From NCBI RefSeq assembly GCF_946221155.1, contig NZ_CAMIAN010000013.1, forward strand, positions 1 to 52,203: DNA of 52,203 bases, in the 5' to 3' direction. Origin of the DNA: an uncultured Corynebacterium sp. (lineage in GTDB: Bacteria; Actinomycetota; Actinomycetes; Mycobacteriales; Mycobacteriaceae). The notes under the pieces are model-generated. The model did no database searches. It was not told where the DNA came from and saw only the letters and a program-made list of their open reading frames with translations. The position numbers and the translations under genes were made by a program. Within the stretch, counting starts at the first letter, position 1. Each line of letters opens with the position of its first letter. Positions 8,947-17,463 of the stretch are shown piece by piece.

Positions 8947-10308
8947 ATGACCCCAGATCAACTTGTACTGACCTCCGGAAATTCGGCTTGGATGCTCATC
9001 AGCGCGTCGCTGGTGCTGCTCATGACCCCAGGTCTTGCACTGTTCTACGGTGGCATGACTGGCCGCCGCCAAGTGCTCAACATGATGATGATGTCCTTCG
9101 GCGTGATGGCCATCGTCCCCGTCCTCTACGTGCTGTGGGGCTGGTCGATGTCCTACGCCGGCACGGATATTGCAGGGCTATTCGGCAACCCCTTCACCGC
9201 GTTCGGTCTTTCTGGCGAGATTACTGACGCCACGGGCCAACCGATCGAAGGTGCCAACGGATACCCCAACGCCATCGACATCGGCTTCCAGGTGACCTTC
9301 GCCATCATCTCCACCGCAATCATCTCGGGTGCGCTAGCCGGGCGCGTGAAATTCGCCGCCTGGTTCGCCTTCGCTGGCGCGTGGGTAACTCTGGCCTACT
9401 TTCCGCTGGCTCACATGGTGTGGGGCGGCGGACTGCTCGGCGAGGGTGAGAATTCCATCGCCGCTTGGATGTTCGGCTCCACCGATGGGGAAGCCAACAT
9501 CGCTCCCATTGACTTTGCGGGAGGCACCGTGGTGCACATCTCGGCCGGTACGGCGGCACTGGTACTGGCTCTGATCGTTGGCACCCGCGCAGGTTTTCCC
9601 TCCAAGGTAGGCCGTCCGCACAACCTGCCGATGGTGATGCTCGGTGCCGCACTGTTGTGGTTCGGTTGGTACGGCTTTAACGGTGGCTCTGCCTTCGCCG
9701 CGGACGGGATGGCTGGTCTGGCCTGGATCAACACTACGGTCGCTACCGCAGCCGCAATGCTTGGCTGGATGCTCTGTGAAACTATCCGCGACCGCGCCGC
9801 AACCTCTTTGGGCGCCGCGTCTGGCGCCGTGGCGGGGCTAGTTACAATCACCCCGGCGGCTGGAACGTTGACGCCCCTAACTTCCATCGTCATTGGATTC
9901 ATTGGTGGCGTCATCGCCTGCATGGCAATCGGTCTCAAGTACCGTTTCGGCTACGACGATTCCCTCGACGTCGTGGGTGTGCACCTGGCCGCAGGGTTGT
10001 GGGGCACGGTGGGCCTGGCGCTGCTGTCGAAGGACAACGGTGTGCTTACCGGCGGCGGGGTAGATGGCCTCAAGCTGTTACTGGTACAGATCGTGATCGC
10101 AGTGGTGGCGATGATTCTCTCCGGTGTGGTTACGTACCTGATCGCAATTCTGATCAAGGCCACGATTGGTTGGAGGGTTGATGACGAAGGCGAGGATACA
10201 GGTATCGACCTGGTGGAGCACCGCGAGTCCGCATACGATCTTAAGGTCACCTCGAGCTCGCATATCCGCAGCATGTACAGCGCCCAGAACAGGGGAGAGG
10301 AATCATGA
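8947..10308 (+). CDS. amtB: AmtB ammonium transporter
   Basis: The protein conducts ammonium/ammonia across the cytoplasmic membrane and is gated by PII. It has 453 residues, about eleven hydrophobic helices and a short charged cytoplasmic tail (about 410-453). Two pore histidines are visible, His156 (YFPLAHMVWGG) and His346 (VGVHLAAGLWGT). The family signature lies around residues 170-200. Its stop overlaps the PII gene start in an ATGA, so the two are translationally coupled. ATG 8947 has only a weak AAAA-type upstream element, and a possible -10 sequence lies about ten bases before it, so the message may have a very short leader. The C-terminal tail is the usual docking site for PII. Confidence 0.95.
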   Translation: MTPDQLVLTSGNSAWMLISASLVLLMTPGLALFYGGMTGRRQVLNMMMMSFGVMAIVPVLYVLWGWSMSYAGTDIAGLFGNPFTAFGLSGEITDATGQPIEGANGYPNAIDIGFQVTFAIISTAIISGALAGRVKFAAWFAFAGAWVTLAYFPLAHMVWGGGLLGEGENSIAAWMFGSTDGEANIAPIDFAGGTVVHISAGTAALVLALIVGTRAGFPSKVGRPHNLPMVMLGAALLWFGWYGFNGGSAFAADGMAGLAWINTTVATAAAMLGWMLCETIRDRAATSLGAASGAVAGLVTITPAAGTLTPLTSIVIGFIGGVIACMAIGLKYRFGYDDSLDVVGVHLAAGLWGTVGLALLSKDNGVLTGGGVDGLKLLLVQIVIAVVAMILSGVVTYLIAILIKATIGWRVDDEGEDTGIDLVEHRESAYDLKVTSSSHIRSMYSAQNRGEES

Positions 10309-10643
10309 AACTCATCACTGCAGTAATCAAGCCCTTCACACTGCCCGACATTCGCGAGGCTCTCGAGGCCATCGAAATTCACGGATTGACCGTCAGCGAG
10401 ACTCAAGGCTTCGGTCGTCAGCGCGGCCACAGCGAGGTGTACCGCGGCGCTGAGTTCGCGGCGGATCTCGTGCCGAAGGTCAAGCTAGAGATAGTGGCAG
10501 CGGATAGCGCAGTCGATAATATCGTCGACGCGATCGTCGGCGCCGCATGCACCGGAAAGATCGGTGACGGAAAGATCTGGATCGCCCCGGTGGACGAGGT
10601 GATCCGTGTGCGCACCGGCGAGCGCGGAGAGGATGCTCTGTAA
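10305..10643 (+). CDS. glnK: PII nitrogen regulator with Phe51 instead of the modifiable Tyr
   Basis: This 112-residue PII protein binds ATP/ADP and 2-oxoglutarate and blocks AmtB under nitrogen excess. Gly37, Gln39, Lys58 and the TGKIGDGKIW segment, which form the ligand pocket, are present. The T-loop reads EVYRGAEFAADLVPKVK, so residue 51 is Phe (codon TTC), whereas PII proteins modified by GlnD have Tyr51. Tyr46 is kept, but in characterised cases it is not the modification site. In C. glutamicum the next gene is glnD, whose product adenylylates Tyr51. Here ffh follows after 115 bases with no glnD. By inference this PII senses metabolites without covalent control. It overlaps amtB by four bases. 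Confidence 0.94.
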   Translation: MKLITAVIKPFTLPDIREALEAIEIHGLTVSETQGFGRQRGHSEVYRGAEFAADLVPKVKLEIVAADSAVDNIVDAIVGAACTGKIGDGKIWIAPVDEVIRVRTGERGEDAL

Positions 10644-10680
10644 AACGGCACTGTGAAACGCTGTAAAACGCCGGTGGAAT

Positions 10681-10710
10681 GTGACTGTCGTGTAGGCCAC
10701 TGGCTAAGCT
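10681..10710 (+). promoter_or_regulatory. Candidate ffh promoter
   Basis: A -35-like GTGACT (10681-10686) and a -10-like TAAGCT (10705-10710) are separated by 18 bases. They lie 48 bases before the ffh start, between the PII gene and ffh. This suggests that ffh has its own promoter. Confidence 0.4.
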
Positions 10711-10758
10711 AGGGGAGTTATAAGCCAACCTCCGATACCTACAAGGGAGCACTAAGTA

Positions 10759-12348
10759 GTGTTTGAGTCTTTGTCAGACCGCCTGCAATCTGCCATGAAG
10801 GGCCTTCGTGGCAAGGGCAAGCTGTCCGAGGCTGATATTAATGCCACCGCGCGCGAGATCCGCCTTGCGCTGTTGGAGGCAGACGTATCCCTCCCGGTGG
10901 TGCGTGCCTTTATTAAGCGCATCAAGGAACGCGCCGCCGGGGCAGAGGTATCTGAGGCGCTGAACCCGGCCCAGCAGGTTATCAAGATCGTCAACGAGGA
11001 GCTCAAGGAGATCCTCGGCGGCGAGACCCGCAGGCTGAACCTGGCTAAGCACCCGCCGACAGTCATCATGCTGGCCGGTCTGCAGGGTGCTGGTAAGACC
11101 ACCCTGGCCGGCAAGTTGGCCCTGCACCTGGCCAAGCAGGGCCACACTCCCATGTTGGTGGCCTGTGACCTGCAGCGCCCGGGTGCGGTGCAGCAGCTGC
11201 AGATCGTCGGCGAGCGCGCCGGTGTGAAGACTTTCGCCCCGGATCCGGGTACCAGCCTGGACTCTCACGACCACGAAATGGGCACCAGCCACGGTGATCC
11301 CGTCGATGTCGCGCAGCGCGGTATCGAGGAGGCTTACCGCAGCCAGCACGACATCGTCATTATCGATACCGCGGGTCGCTTGGGCATCGACGAGGAGCTC
11401 ATGCGCCAGGCGCGCAACATTCGCGATGCGGTGGAGCCCGACGAGGTGCTCTTTGTTATTGACGCCATGATCGGCCAGGATGCCGTTACTACGGCCGAGG
11501 CGTTCCGCGATGGTGTGGACTTCACGGGTGTCGTCCTGACCAAGCTGGATGGCGACGCCCGCGGTGGTGCCGCGCTGTCGATCCGCGAGGTTACCGGCAA
11601 GCCGATCCTGTTTGCCTCCACCGGCGAGAAGCAGGAAGACTTCGACATCTTCCACCCGGATCGCATGGCCAACCGCATCCTCGGCATGGGTGACGTGCTC
11701 ACCCTGATCGAGCAGGCCGAGCAGGTTCTGGACGCCGAAAAGGCCGAAGACTCCGCCATGCGCATGGCCTCCGGCGACCTAACGCTGGAGGACTTCCTCG
11801 AGCAGATGCTGATGATCCGCAAGATGGGTCCATTGGGCAACATCCTGAAGATGATGCCCGGTGGCTCCCAGGTGTCGAAGATGGCCGACATGGTGGATGA
11901 AAAGGAACTGGACCGCATCCAGGCCATCATCCGCGGCATGACCCCAGCCGAGCGCCAGGACCCGAAGATTCTGAACGCCTCCCGCCGCAAGCGTATCGCC
12001 AACGGTTCTGGTGTGAGCGTTTCCGACGTGAATAAGCTGGTCGACCGATTCTTCGAGGCAAAGAAGATGATGGGCAAGATGGCCGGCCAATTCGGCATGG
12101 GCGGCCGCTCTGCGACTAAGAAGCAGAAGGTGCACCGCAAGGGCAAGAAGGGCAAGAACGCCAAGAACAAGAAGCGCAAGAACATGCGTAAGGGCATGGG
12201 CGGAGGTCAGGGTATGCCGGGTATGCCGGGCTTGCCGGGCATGGGTGGCGGAATGCCCAGCATGAAGGACCTGGAAAAGATGCAGGAACAGCTTCCCCCG
12301 GGCTTCGAGGGTATCGACCTATCGAAGATGAACTTCCCCAAGAAATAG
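10759..12348 (+). CDS. ffh: Ffh, signal recognition particle GTPase (SRP54)
   Basis: Ffh binds signal sequences and the 4.5S/scRNA and pairs with FtsY to target membrane proteins. The N and G domains cover residues 1-295, with P-loop GLQGAGKTT near 108, DTAGR near 203 and TKLDGDARGG near 248. The M domain follows and ends in a Lys-rich, then Met/Gly-rich, tail containing tandem GMPG repeats (12210-12260). The length of 529 residues is normal for actinobacteria. The start is GTG 10759, preceded by AAGGGAG at 10743-10749. The gene is followed by an unrelated giant gene 50 bases downstream. Confidence 0.96.
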   Translation: MFESLSDRLQSAMKGLRGKGKLSEADINATAREIRLALLEADVSLPVVRAFIKRIKERAAGAEVSEALNPAQQVIKIVNEELKEILGGETRRLNLAKHPPTVIMLAGLQGAGKTTLAGKLALHLAKQGHTPMLVACDLQRPGAVQQLQIVGERAGVKTFAPDPGTSLDSHDHEMGTSHGDPVDVAQRGIEEAYRSQHDIVIIDTAGRLGIDEELMRQARNIRDAVEPDEVLFVIDAMIGQDAVTTAEAFRDGVDFTGVVLTKLDGDARGGAALSIREVTGKPILFASTGEKQEDFDIFHPDRMANRILGMGDVLTLIEQAEQVLDAEKAEDSAMRMASGDLTLEDFLEQMLMIRKMGPLGNILKMMPGGSQVSKMADMVDEKELDRIQAIIRGMTPAERQDPKILNASRRKRIANGSGVSVSDVNKLVDRFFEAKKMMGKMAGQFGMGGRSATKKQKVHRKGKKGKNAKNKKRKNMRKGMGGGQGMPGMPGLPGMGGGMPSMKDLEKMQEQLPPGFEGIDLSKMNFPKK

Positions 12349-12398
12349 GGTTTGGCCTTACCCTGTAAGTCCGGGCGAACCGCTGTAGCTTGGGCGAT

Positions 12399-15300
12399 AT
12401 GGAATTCGAGTTTCATTTCGTCCGACCCCAGCCACGCATCCTGAACAACACCGAAACCCAGGCCACGTTGTTGCGGGATGCGGATCTCGACGAATTGCGA
12501 GGCACGCCTGATCCAGAAATGGAAGGCTTTGCCCAGGAGCTCGGGCGAATCTTGGACGCGGATTTCCCGCCGCGCCGTCTGCTCAGCGCCACGGTAGACA
12601 CCGAGGATCCTTTTGCGGTGGGAGATATTCGGCGCGCGGCGCTGAAGCACCGTGTTTCTGCTTTTGTGGGTACGTCGGATCTTTTTGTTGACGCCAGCGG
12701 TGTCAGCGGGGCGATCGCTCCAGAGTTATATGTGACAAATTCCCTGGGCACTGCGTGGGCCCAGGTCAGTGAACGCACAATTGACTGGGCGTTTGCGGAT
12801 GCTCTGCGCGCACCCGTTAGCGAGGGGGTGTGGGTGCGCATCACCACGTACGATCCGCGTTCCGACGAGTTCGGGCACTCGATGCGTTTCCACCTGCTGG
12901 AAAGCGGGGAGATCAAGGTGGTGTGGGCGAAGACCACGAACGAGATCTTCGATATTCAGTGGCGCCAGGCGGTGACGTATGAGGAGGCACGAGCTCAGCT
13001 CCTCGCCTTCGCCGATCGCTGCCCGACAACTCTTCATCACTTCTGGCAGGATCCTCAACGCCACGGAAAGGCGCCGGTCGCGGAAACCAGCATCAAGACC
13101 TGCGATCTCAGCCAACGTTCGCAGTACAGGCTGCGTCGTCTCGGGGCATTCCGTGAACTTCCTCCGCGCGTCTCGCTACGTCTGAACGACCAGTTCGAAT
13201 TTGCCTTGGAACTGGGGAAGGACCAGGAAGGGCAGTGGCGTGCCGCCCTAAAGCGAGAGCCGCAGGGCGGGCTGGAAAAAATTTTTGAGAGCTCGGATAC
13301 CTTGCTGGAGATCGCGGAGGCCTATACCCGTAATGAGAGAGGGAAAGTTCTCGACTTCTTCCCGGAGTCCGCGGAGCTCCGAGCGCCGTCTTCCCACATT
13401 GTCACCGCCATGGTCTTGCCAGAGCGCGAAGAGCCGTGGACAAACTCATCGGTCTGCAGGATGCACCTGTATATGGCGAACCGTGATTCCCAAGTTCACG
13501 AGGCCATGGAAGAATTCCTACAAGCGATAACGCCGAGCCTTTCTTCGAAGTTCGAGATCGCTGAACGACAATCTAAGAAAAGTGGCGAGGTTAAATTCAC
13601 GGTTCAACGAGAGGAATCGGATCACGCCTTCGTCCTGCTGACTGCCGCCGCTGTGCGTCACGGAGTTTCCCTAGTTGTTGACAGGAATGAAGTACTACTC
13701 AATCCGTCCGGAAAGAGCCGAAAAGGCGACTGGCGCAGCACCGCTGAGCTCTTCGAATCCGGCAAGTGTCGAAACCGGTGGGAAGTAGCCACTCCGCAGG
13801 CGTTGTTGGAAGCAATGACGCTGAACTATTCGAACTGGCAACTGCGGCTTACCTACACATCCAAGGAGCACCCCGGGCGCCGACAGATCCTGATCGTCGA
13901 ACCGAACGGTCAGCGTCGCGAGACCTTTACCATTAAGGCTTACGAATCTGAGAATCATGAATCCGGACGTTGGCACAGCTGGATTACACGGGAAGCTAAG
14001 CAGTTTTCACAGGGACAAGTCCTCAACTTAATACAGCAGACCGCAGCGAATCCGATACAGCTTGACGAGTATAGTCACTGGGACTCGTGGCCTAAGGCAT
14101 CAAACGGACTTAAAGATCTTCCGTTCAGCGTCAGCACCACAACGCGGAAGCCCACCCGCTTAGACCACGCCTTGCTCCTTAAGGCCCTAAAAGAGTTTGC
14201 GCCGGATGAACCCCACGGTTGGATCGAGATTACGGACGCTCGTACCCCCGGAGACTTCTTTCGGATTGAGTGCGCTGATCACCCCGGGAGGCTCATTGCG
14301 AAGTGGGGCTACAACCACGGCGCAAGCCAACGAGGCATTGTGTGCACCAGCGACGTTGAAGAGGTGTTCCATCTCTGCCGCTTATTCGTCGATGATCAAT
14401 GGGACGCACTCGAGGAGTGGCAACCCACAGTACATTCGATTAGGCCGGAATCCCCACTGCACGTCTATCTACCTGCTGCTCAACCACCTGTTAGCCATCA
14501 CGAAATCGTCCGAGAGTTTTACGCTGCCGAGGACCTGAACCTTCGTAGTGTGCCGACAGAAGTGGCGGGCATGTTCCGCGACCTGGAAAAATTCTTGGGA
14601 CAAGAAATTGAGCCACAGCGGCGCGTAACTGTGATGGTTGATCCAAACGATACGGAGCGGATCCGCGACATCTGTCAGATCGCGATGCGACATCATGCCG
14701 TCGTGTTCTACGGAGAAACCGGACTGCTTGCCAACGGGGTCGGCTTAGATCTCCAGGTTGGTAGTGACGCCCGATTGATTAACTGCCTCGGCAGCACTTG
14801 GCGAGAGGTGTCGGAAGAAACTCTGGACTGTGCCTTCGCGGATGCGTTGCGCTTGTCCGATCCGAAGGGCATTTGGCTGCGGGTCTGCATTGGAGGCAGT
14901 AAGGCTCCGGAAGACAACGCGCTGTCTGCGACACTGACCGAAGATGGCACCTGGCTTATGACGTGGCAGTATGCGGCGGCTGCGCGTGGCGTCCAGAAAG
15001 AAATCTTCAACTACCGCACCAACAGTTACAACATGACCCGTGAGCTGTTTTTGGCCTTCGCCGATCGCAGTCCATTTCTCGAGCAACTCCCGTGGCAGAC
15101 CACGGAGGGCGAGCAGCGCGAGGTCGGCATTAACCTGACACAGCGCAACGAGTTACCGCTGCAAAGGTTCGACGCGGTGCTCCAGCTACCTCGCGGAACG
15201 TTTGTTCCTCTGCATACCAGACCCGGTGAATCGCTGTTATACGGCTGCACTCACGACGGGCAGTGGCTAGCAACGTTGAAGCGAGACAACGGATTCGCCG

Positions 15301-16484
15301 CGACCAGAGCGTTCCCTGGAGGGGAGGAGTTGGCGGGGTTTGCCCGTTGGTATGCGACGGCAAACGCGACCGAGGTGGAGAACATGTTCGGGATGCACCT
15401 ACCGTCGTTGGAGAAACGCTGGGCACCCCGAGGAATGGCGGAGGTGAGTTTCCTGAGGCTCCCGCAGCGCGCCGAACCGTGGGCGCAAACGACCGTTGTG
15501 CATTTTCAGCACTGGCTTGCGCAGAACAACCACGAGGCCTCCGAAGAGATGCGTGTATTCGTCCATGCGCTTCAGGAGGCGCGTTCAGCAGGTTTGCAGT
15601 TCACGAGTCCGACAGGTGGCGCTGTTGAGGCCCGCGCCCTAACTAGCGTCTGGGTTGACCGCGCCGGGCTTTTAGACACGCTGAGGCGGATGTCTAGCAT
15701 CGCAATGTCCCACGGCATCTCCATGGTGGTGAATGGAAACCATGTGCTGTTGAACTTTGCGTGGACTGCCACAGACCAGTCGACTATCTGCCTCATGATG
15801 AAGGGAACCGATAGCTTCACCAGCGAATCTTGGATGCAGCCGTCTACTGCAGCATTCATACAAGCCATTCAGAGACTCGCCAATGGCGAAGAGGTTGTGG
15901 TTTGCAATCGCATTTACTCGGGATCTGGTGCGCCTGGCGACGACTTTCAAGAATTCCTCATGGGCGTTGAGAACGATAAGCAAGGCTACTGTCTATCGTA
16001 CGAAGTGCCTGGTGGGATTAAGATTGACGCGCATGAATTGAACGGTAGGGAAGTCCGCGTTGCTTTCGAGGCTTTTGTTCAGGATCCGACGCAACCACCC
16101 AACTCGGTGAACTGGGACAGCTTTGGCCAGTCGCAGCTGCCAACGGCAGAATCTGAGCGTTTCGAAATACAGTCGAACGTATTCGAACCCGCTCCACTGG
16201 GAGCTGAAAATGTTCACGAGCTGCAGACCGTAAAGCTGCCGAAGACTGGGGACTTCATTCAGGTACTCGACTCACAGGTAGAGGGCGATTACATTCGCGT
16301 CTACAACGACAGCGGCCGGTTCCGCACGGGATTCCTTGTCAGCTGGGGGCACGACTTCGGGCAGATCGAAAGCTTTCAGCGTAAGACCAAGAGCCTCGAC
16401 GAAGCGCTGAATCTTGTCGAGCAGTACGTTGTGGGGGATCGCCGCGAGTTTGTAGCTCTCGGATGGAAGCGGCGCAGGTCTTAA
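12399..16484 (+). CDS. Giant unrecognised protein made of two homologous halves
   Basis: I do not recognise the family of this 1361-residue protein. It has no signal peptide or membrane helices and is probably cytosolic. Its two halves (about 1-690 and 690-1361) are diverged copies with matching segments in the same order. Examples are AFADALR with flanking TAWAQVSERTIDW versus STWREVSEETLDC, LLAFADR versus FLAFADR, QWRAALKRE versus QWLATLKRD, LPEREEPW versus LPQRAEPW, and RHGVSLVVDRNEVLLN versus SHGISMVVNGNHVLLN. GC content is visibly lower than in ffh and rpsP, and codon use is less biased, as in weakly expressed or acquired genes. ATG 12399 is preferred over the TTG at 12390; neither has a clear ribosome site. 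It sits between ffh and rpsP, which have their own signals. Confidence 0.85.
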   Translation: MEFEFHFVRPQPRILNNTETQATLLRDADLDELRGTPDPEMEGFAQELGRILDADFPPRRLLSATVDTEDPFAVGDIRRAALKHRVSAFVGTSDLFVDASGVSGAIAPELYVTNSLGTAWAQVSERTIDWAFADALRAPVSEGVWVRITTYDPRSDEFGHSMRFHLLESGEIKVVWAKTTNEIFDIQWRQAVTYEEARAQLLAFADRCPTTLHHFWQDPQRHGKAPVAETSIKTCDLSQRSQYRLRRLGAFRELPPRVSLRLNDQFEFALELGKDQEGQWRAALKREPQGGLEKIFESSDTLLEIAEAYTRNERGKVLDFFPESAELRAPSSHIVTAMVLPEREEPWTNSSVCRMHLYMANRDSQVHEAMEEFLQAITPSLSSKFEIAERQSKKSGEVKFTVQREESDHAFVLLTAAAVRHGVSLVVDRNEVLLNPSGKSRKGDWRSTAELFESGKCRNRWEVATPQALLEAMTLNYSNWQLRLTYTSKEHPGRRQILIVEPNGQRRETFTIKAYESENHESGRWHSWITREAKQFSQGQVLNLIQQTAANPIQLDEYSHWDSWPKASNGLKDLPFSVSTTTRKPTRLDHALLLKALKEFAPDEPHGWIEITDARTPGDFFRIECADHPGRLIAKWGYNHGASQRGIVCTSDVEEVFHLCRLFVDDQWDALEEWQPTVHSIRPESPLHVYLPAAQPPVSHHEIVREFYAAEDLNLRSVPTEVAGMFRDLEKFLGQEIEPQRRVTVMVDPNDTERIRDICQIAMRHHAVVFYGETGLLANGVGLDLQVGSDARLINCLGSTWREVSEETLDCAFADALRLSDPKGIWLRVCIGGSKAPEDNALSATLTEDGTWLMTWQYAAAARGVQKEIFNYRTNSYNMTRELFLAFADRSPFLEQLPWQTTEGEQREVGINLTQRNELPLQRFDAVLQLPRGTFVPLHTRPGESLLYGCTHDGQWLATLKRDNGFAATRAFPGGEELAGFARWYATANATEVENMFGMHLPSLEKRWAPRGMAEVSFLRLPQRAEPWAQTTVVHFQHWLAQNNHEASEEMRVFVHALQEARSAGLQFTSPTGGAVEARALTSVWVDRAGLLDTLRRMSSIAMSHGISMVVNGNHVLLNFAWTATDQSTICLMMKGTDSFTSESWMQPSTAAFIQAIQRLANGEEVVVCNRIYSGSGAPGDDFQEFLMGVENDKQGYCLSYEVPGGIKIDAHELNGREVRVAFEAFVQDPTQPPNSVNWDSFGQSQLPTAESERFEIQSNVFEPAPLGAENVHELQTVKLPKTGDFIQVLDSQVEGDYIRVYNDSGRFRTGFLVSWGHDFGQIESFQRKTKSLDEALNLVEQYVVGDRREFVALGWKRRRS

Positions 16485-16525
16485 TTGTTTTTGACGACCG
16501 GCTCGGCAGTTTCTAGCGCAGGGAT

Positions 16526-16555
16526 TTGGTACCCGAGGGTACCCGCTACTACACT
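16526..16555 (+). promoter_or_regulatory. rpsP promoter with palindrome in the spacer
   Basis: A -35-like TTGGTA (16526-16531) and a -10 TACACT (16550-16555) are 18 bases apart. A perfect palindrome, GGTACCCGAGGGTACC (16528-16543), spans the end of the -35 and most of the spacer, where a bound protein would block RNA polymerase. The leader to rpsP would be about 145 bases, long for this genome. The rest of 16485-16708 shows no gene. Confidence 0.45.
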
Positions 16556-16708
16556 CATGCAGGTTGTCTGTGTAACACCGTCCCCGACCATGGTCGGCCG
16601 GTGGTCACGCGCAGCAAAAATACGAAGGGTTGAACCGGCTCCGGCCAGAATTGTTTCGCGGAGTGTCTGAACTGCCCAGTGACCAACTAGAAGAAAAGGA
16701 GCCATCAC

Positions 16709-17236
16709 ATGGCCGTCAAGATTAAGCTGCAGCGCCTGGGTAAGATCCGTACCCCGGAGTACCGCGTCGTCGTTCAGGATGCTCGCACCAAGCGTTCCGG
16801 AAAGGTCATCGAGAACCTGGGCATCTACCAGCCGACCCAGGAGCCGTCCCTGATCCAGATCGATTCTGAGCGTGCACAGTACTGGCTGGGTGTCGGTGCA
16901 CAGCCGACCGAGCCGGTTCTGGCTCTGCTGAAGGTCACCGGCGACTGGCAGAAGTTCAAGGGCATCGAGGGTGCCGAGGGCACCCTGAAGGTGGCCGAGG
17001 AGAAGAAGTCCAAGCTGGATCTGTTCAACGAGGCTCTGGCTGAGGCTGCAGATGGCCCGACCGCAGAGGCTATCACCGAGAAGAAGCGTAAGGCCAAGGA
17101 AGAGGCAGAGGCTAAGGCCGCTGCTGAGGCTGCCGCTGAGGAAGAGGCTGCTGCTAAGGCCGCTGAGGAGGCCGAGAAGGCTGAGGCAGCTGAGGCTGAC
17201 TCCGAGGGCGAGGCAGAGGCTGAGTCTGCAGAGTAA
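16709..17236 (+). CDS. rpsP: 30S ribosomal protein S16
   Basis: S16 is a small-subunit assembly protein that binds 16S rRNA. Residues 1-90 form the conserved S16 domain, starting MAVKIKLQRLGKIRTPEYRV. Residues 110-175 form a low-complexity tail of Ala, Glu and Lys, probably helical. Such tails are usual in actinobacterial S16, so the length of 175 residues is not a fusion. AAAAGGAG at 16694-16701 gives good spacing to ATG 16709. In many bacteria rpsP, rimM and trmD form one operon; here a terminator and gdhA separate rpsP from rimM-trmD. Confidence 0.97.
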   Translation: MAVKIKLQRLGKIRTPEYRVVVQDARTKRSGKVIENLGIYQPTQEPSLIQIDSERAQYWLGVGAQPTEPVLALLKVTGDWQKFKGIEGAEGTLKVAEEKKSKLDLFNEALAEAADGPTAEAITEKKRKAKEEAEAKAAAEAAAEEEAAAKAAEEAEKAEAAEADSEGEAEAESAE

Positions 17237-17270
17237 GAGCAGCGGCGGTGCGCACCGCCACTAGCTTTCC

Positions 17271-17308
17271 AACCCCAGGTTGAGTACTTACTACTCACCT
17301 GGGGTTTT
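17271..17308 (+). terminator. Intrinsic terminator after rpsP
   Basis: AACCCCAGGT (17271-17280), extended by GAGTA, pairs with TACTCACCTGGGGTT, followed by TTTT. It ends rpsP transcription before gdhA. A small perfect palindrome, GCGGTGCGCACCGC (17245-17258), lies just upstream. Confidence 0.85.
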
Positions 17309-17372
17309 CTCTATATCTTCTAGGAGGCCTGTTGCGATCATTGCCCCCGACTGCACCACGTGAATGTGTTGT

Positions 17373-17400
17373 CAGTCATGGGGAGTAGACTGAATGACTG
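17373..17400 (+). promoter_or_regulatory. gdhA -10 region flanked by an inverted repeat
   Basis: CAGTCAT (17373-17379) and ATGACTG (17394-17400) are perfect inverted arms that enclose the -10-like TAGACT (17386-17391). This geometry suits a repressor operator. The leader to gdhA would be about 65 bases. The sequence differs from the AmtR consensus. Confidence 0.45.
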
Positions 17401-17463
17401 TCATCACAGGTTGGCCACACGCCGACCATTGAGTTTTCGCTATAGGTAAAGAAGGCACCCTCA

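Noticed and set aside
10774..12197. Two long open frames antisense to ffh
   Set aside because: Both mirror the ffh codon bias; Ffh domains are intact on the plus strand.
12210..12260. Tandem GGGTATGCC-like repeats
   Set aside because: They encode the Gly/Met-rich tail of Ffh, which is typical.
16485..16670. Small open frame between the giant gene and rpsP
   Set aside because: It overlaps the rpsP promoter and palindrome, starts at TTG without a ribosome site, and looks random.
16980..17236. S16 tail as a fusion or frameshift
   Set aside because: Ala/Glu-rich S16 tails are usual in actinobacteria and the frame and codon use are continuous.
17440..17460. CTATAGGTAAA as an AmtR box before gdhA
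   Set aside because: Only one half of the consensus is present and the spacing of the second half fails.
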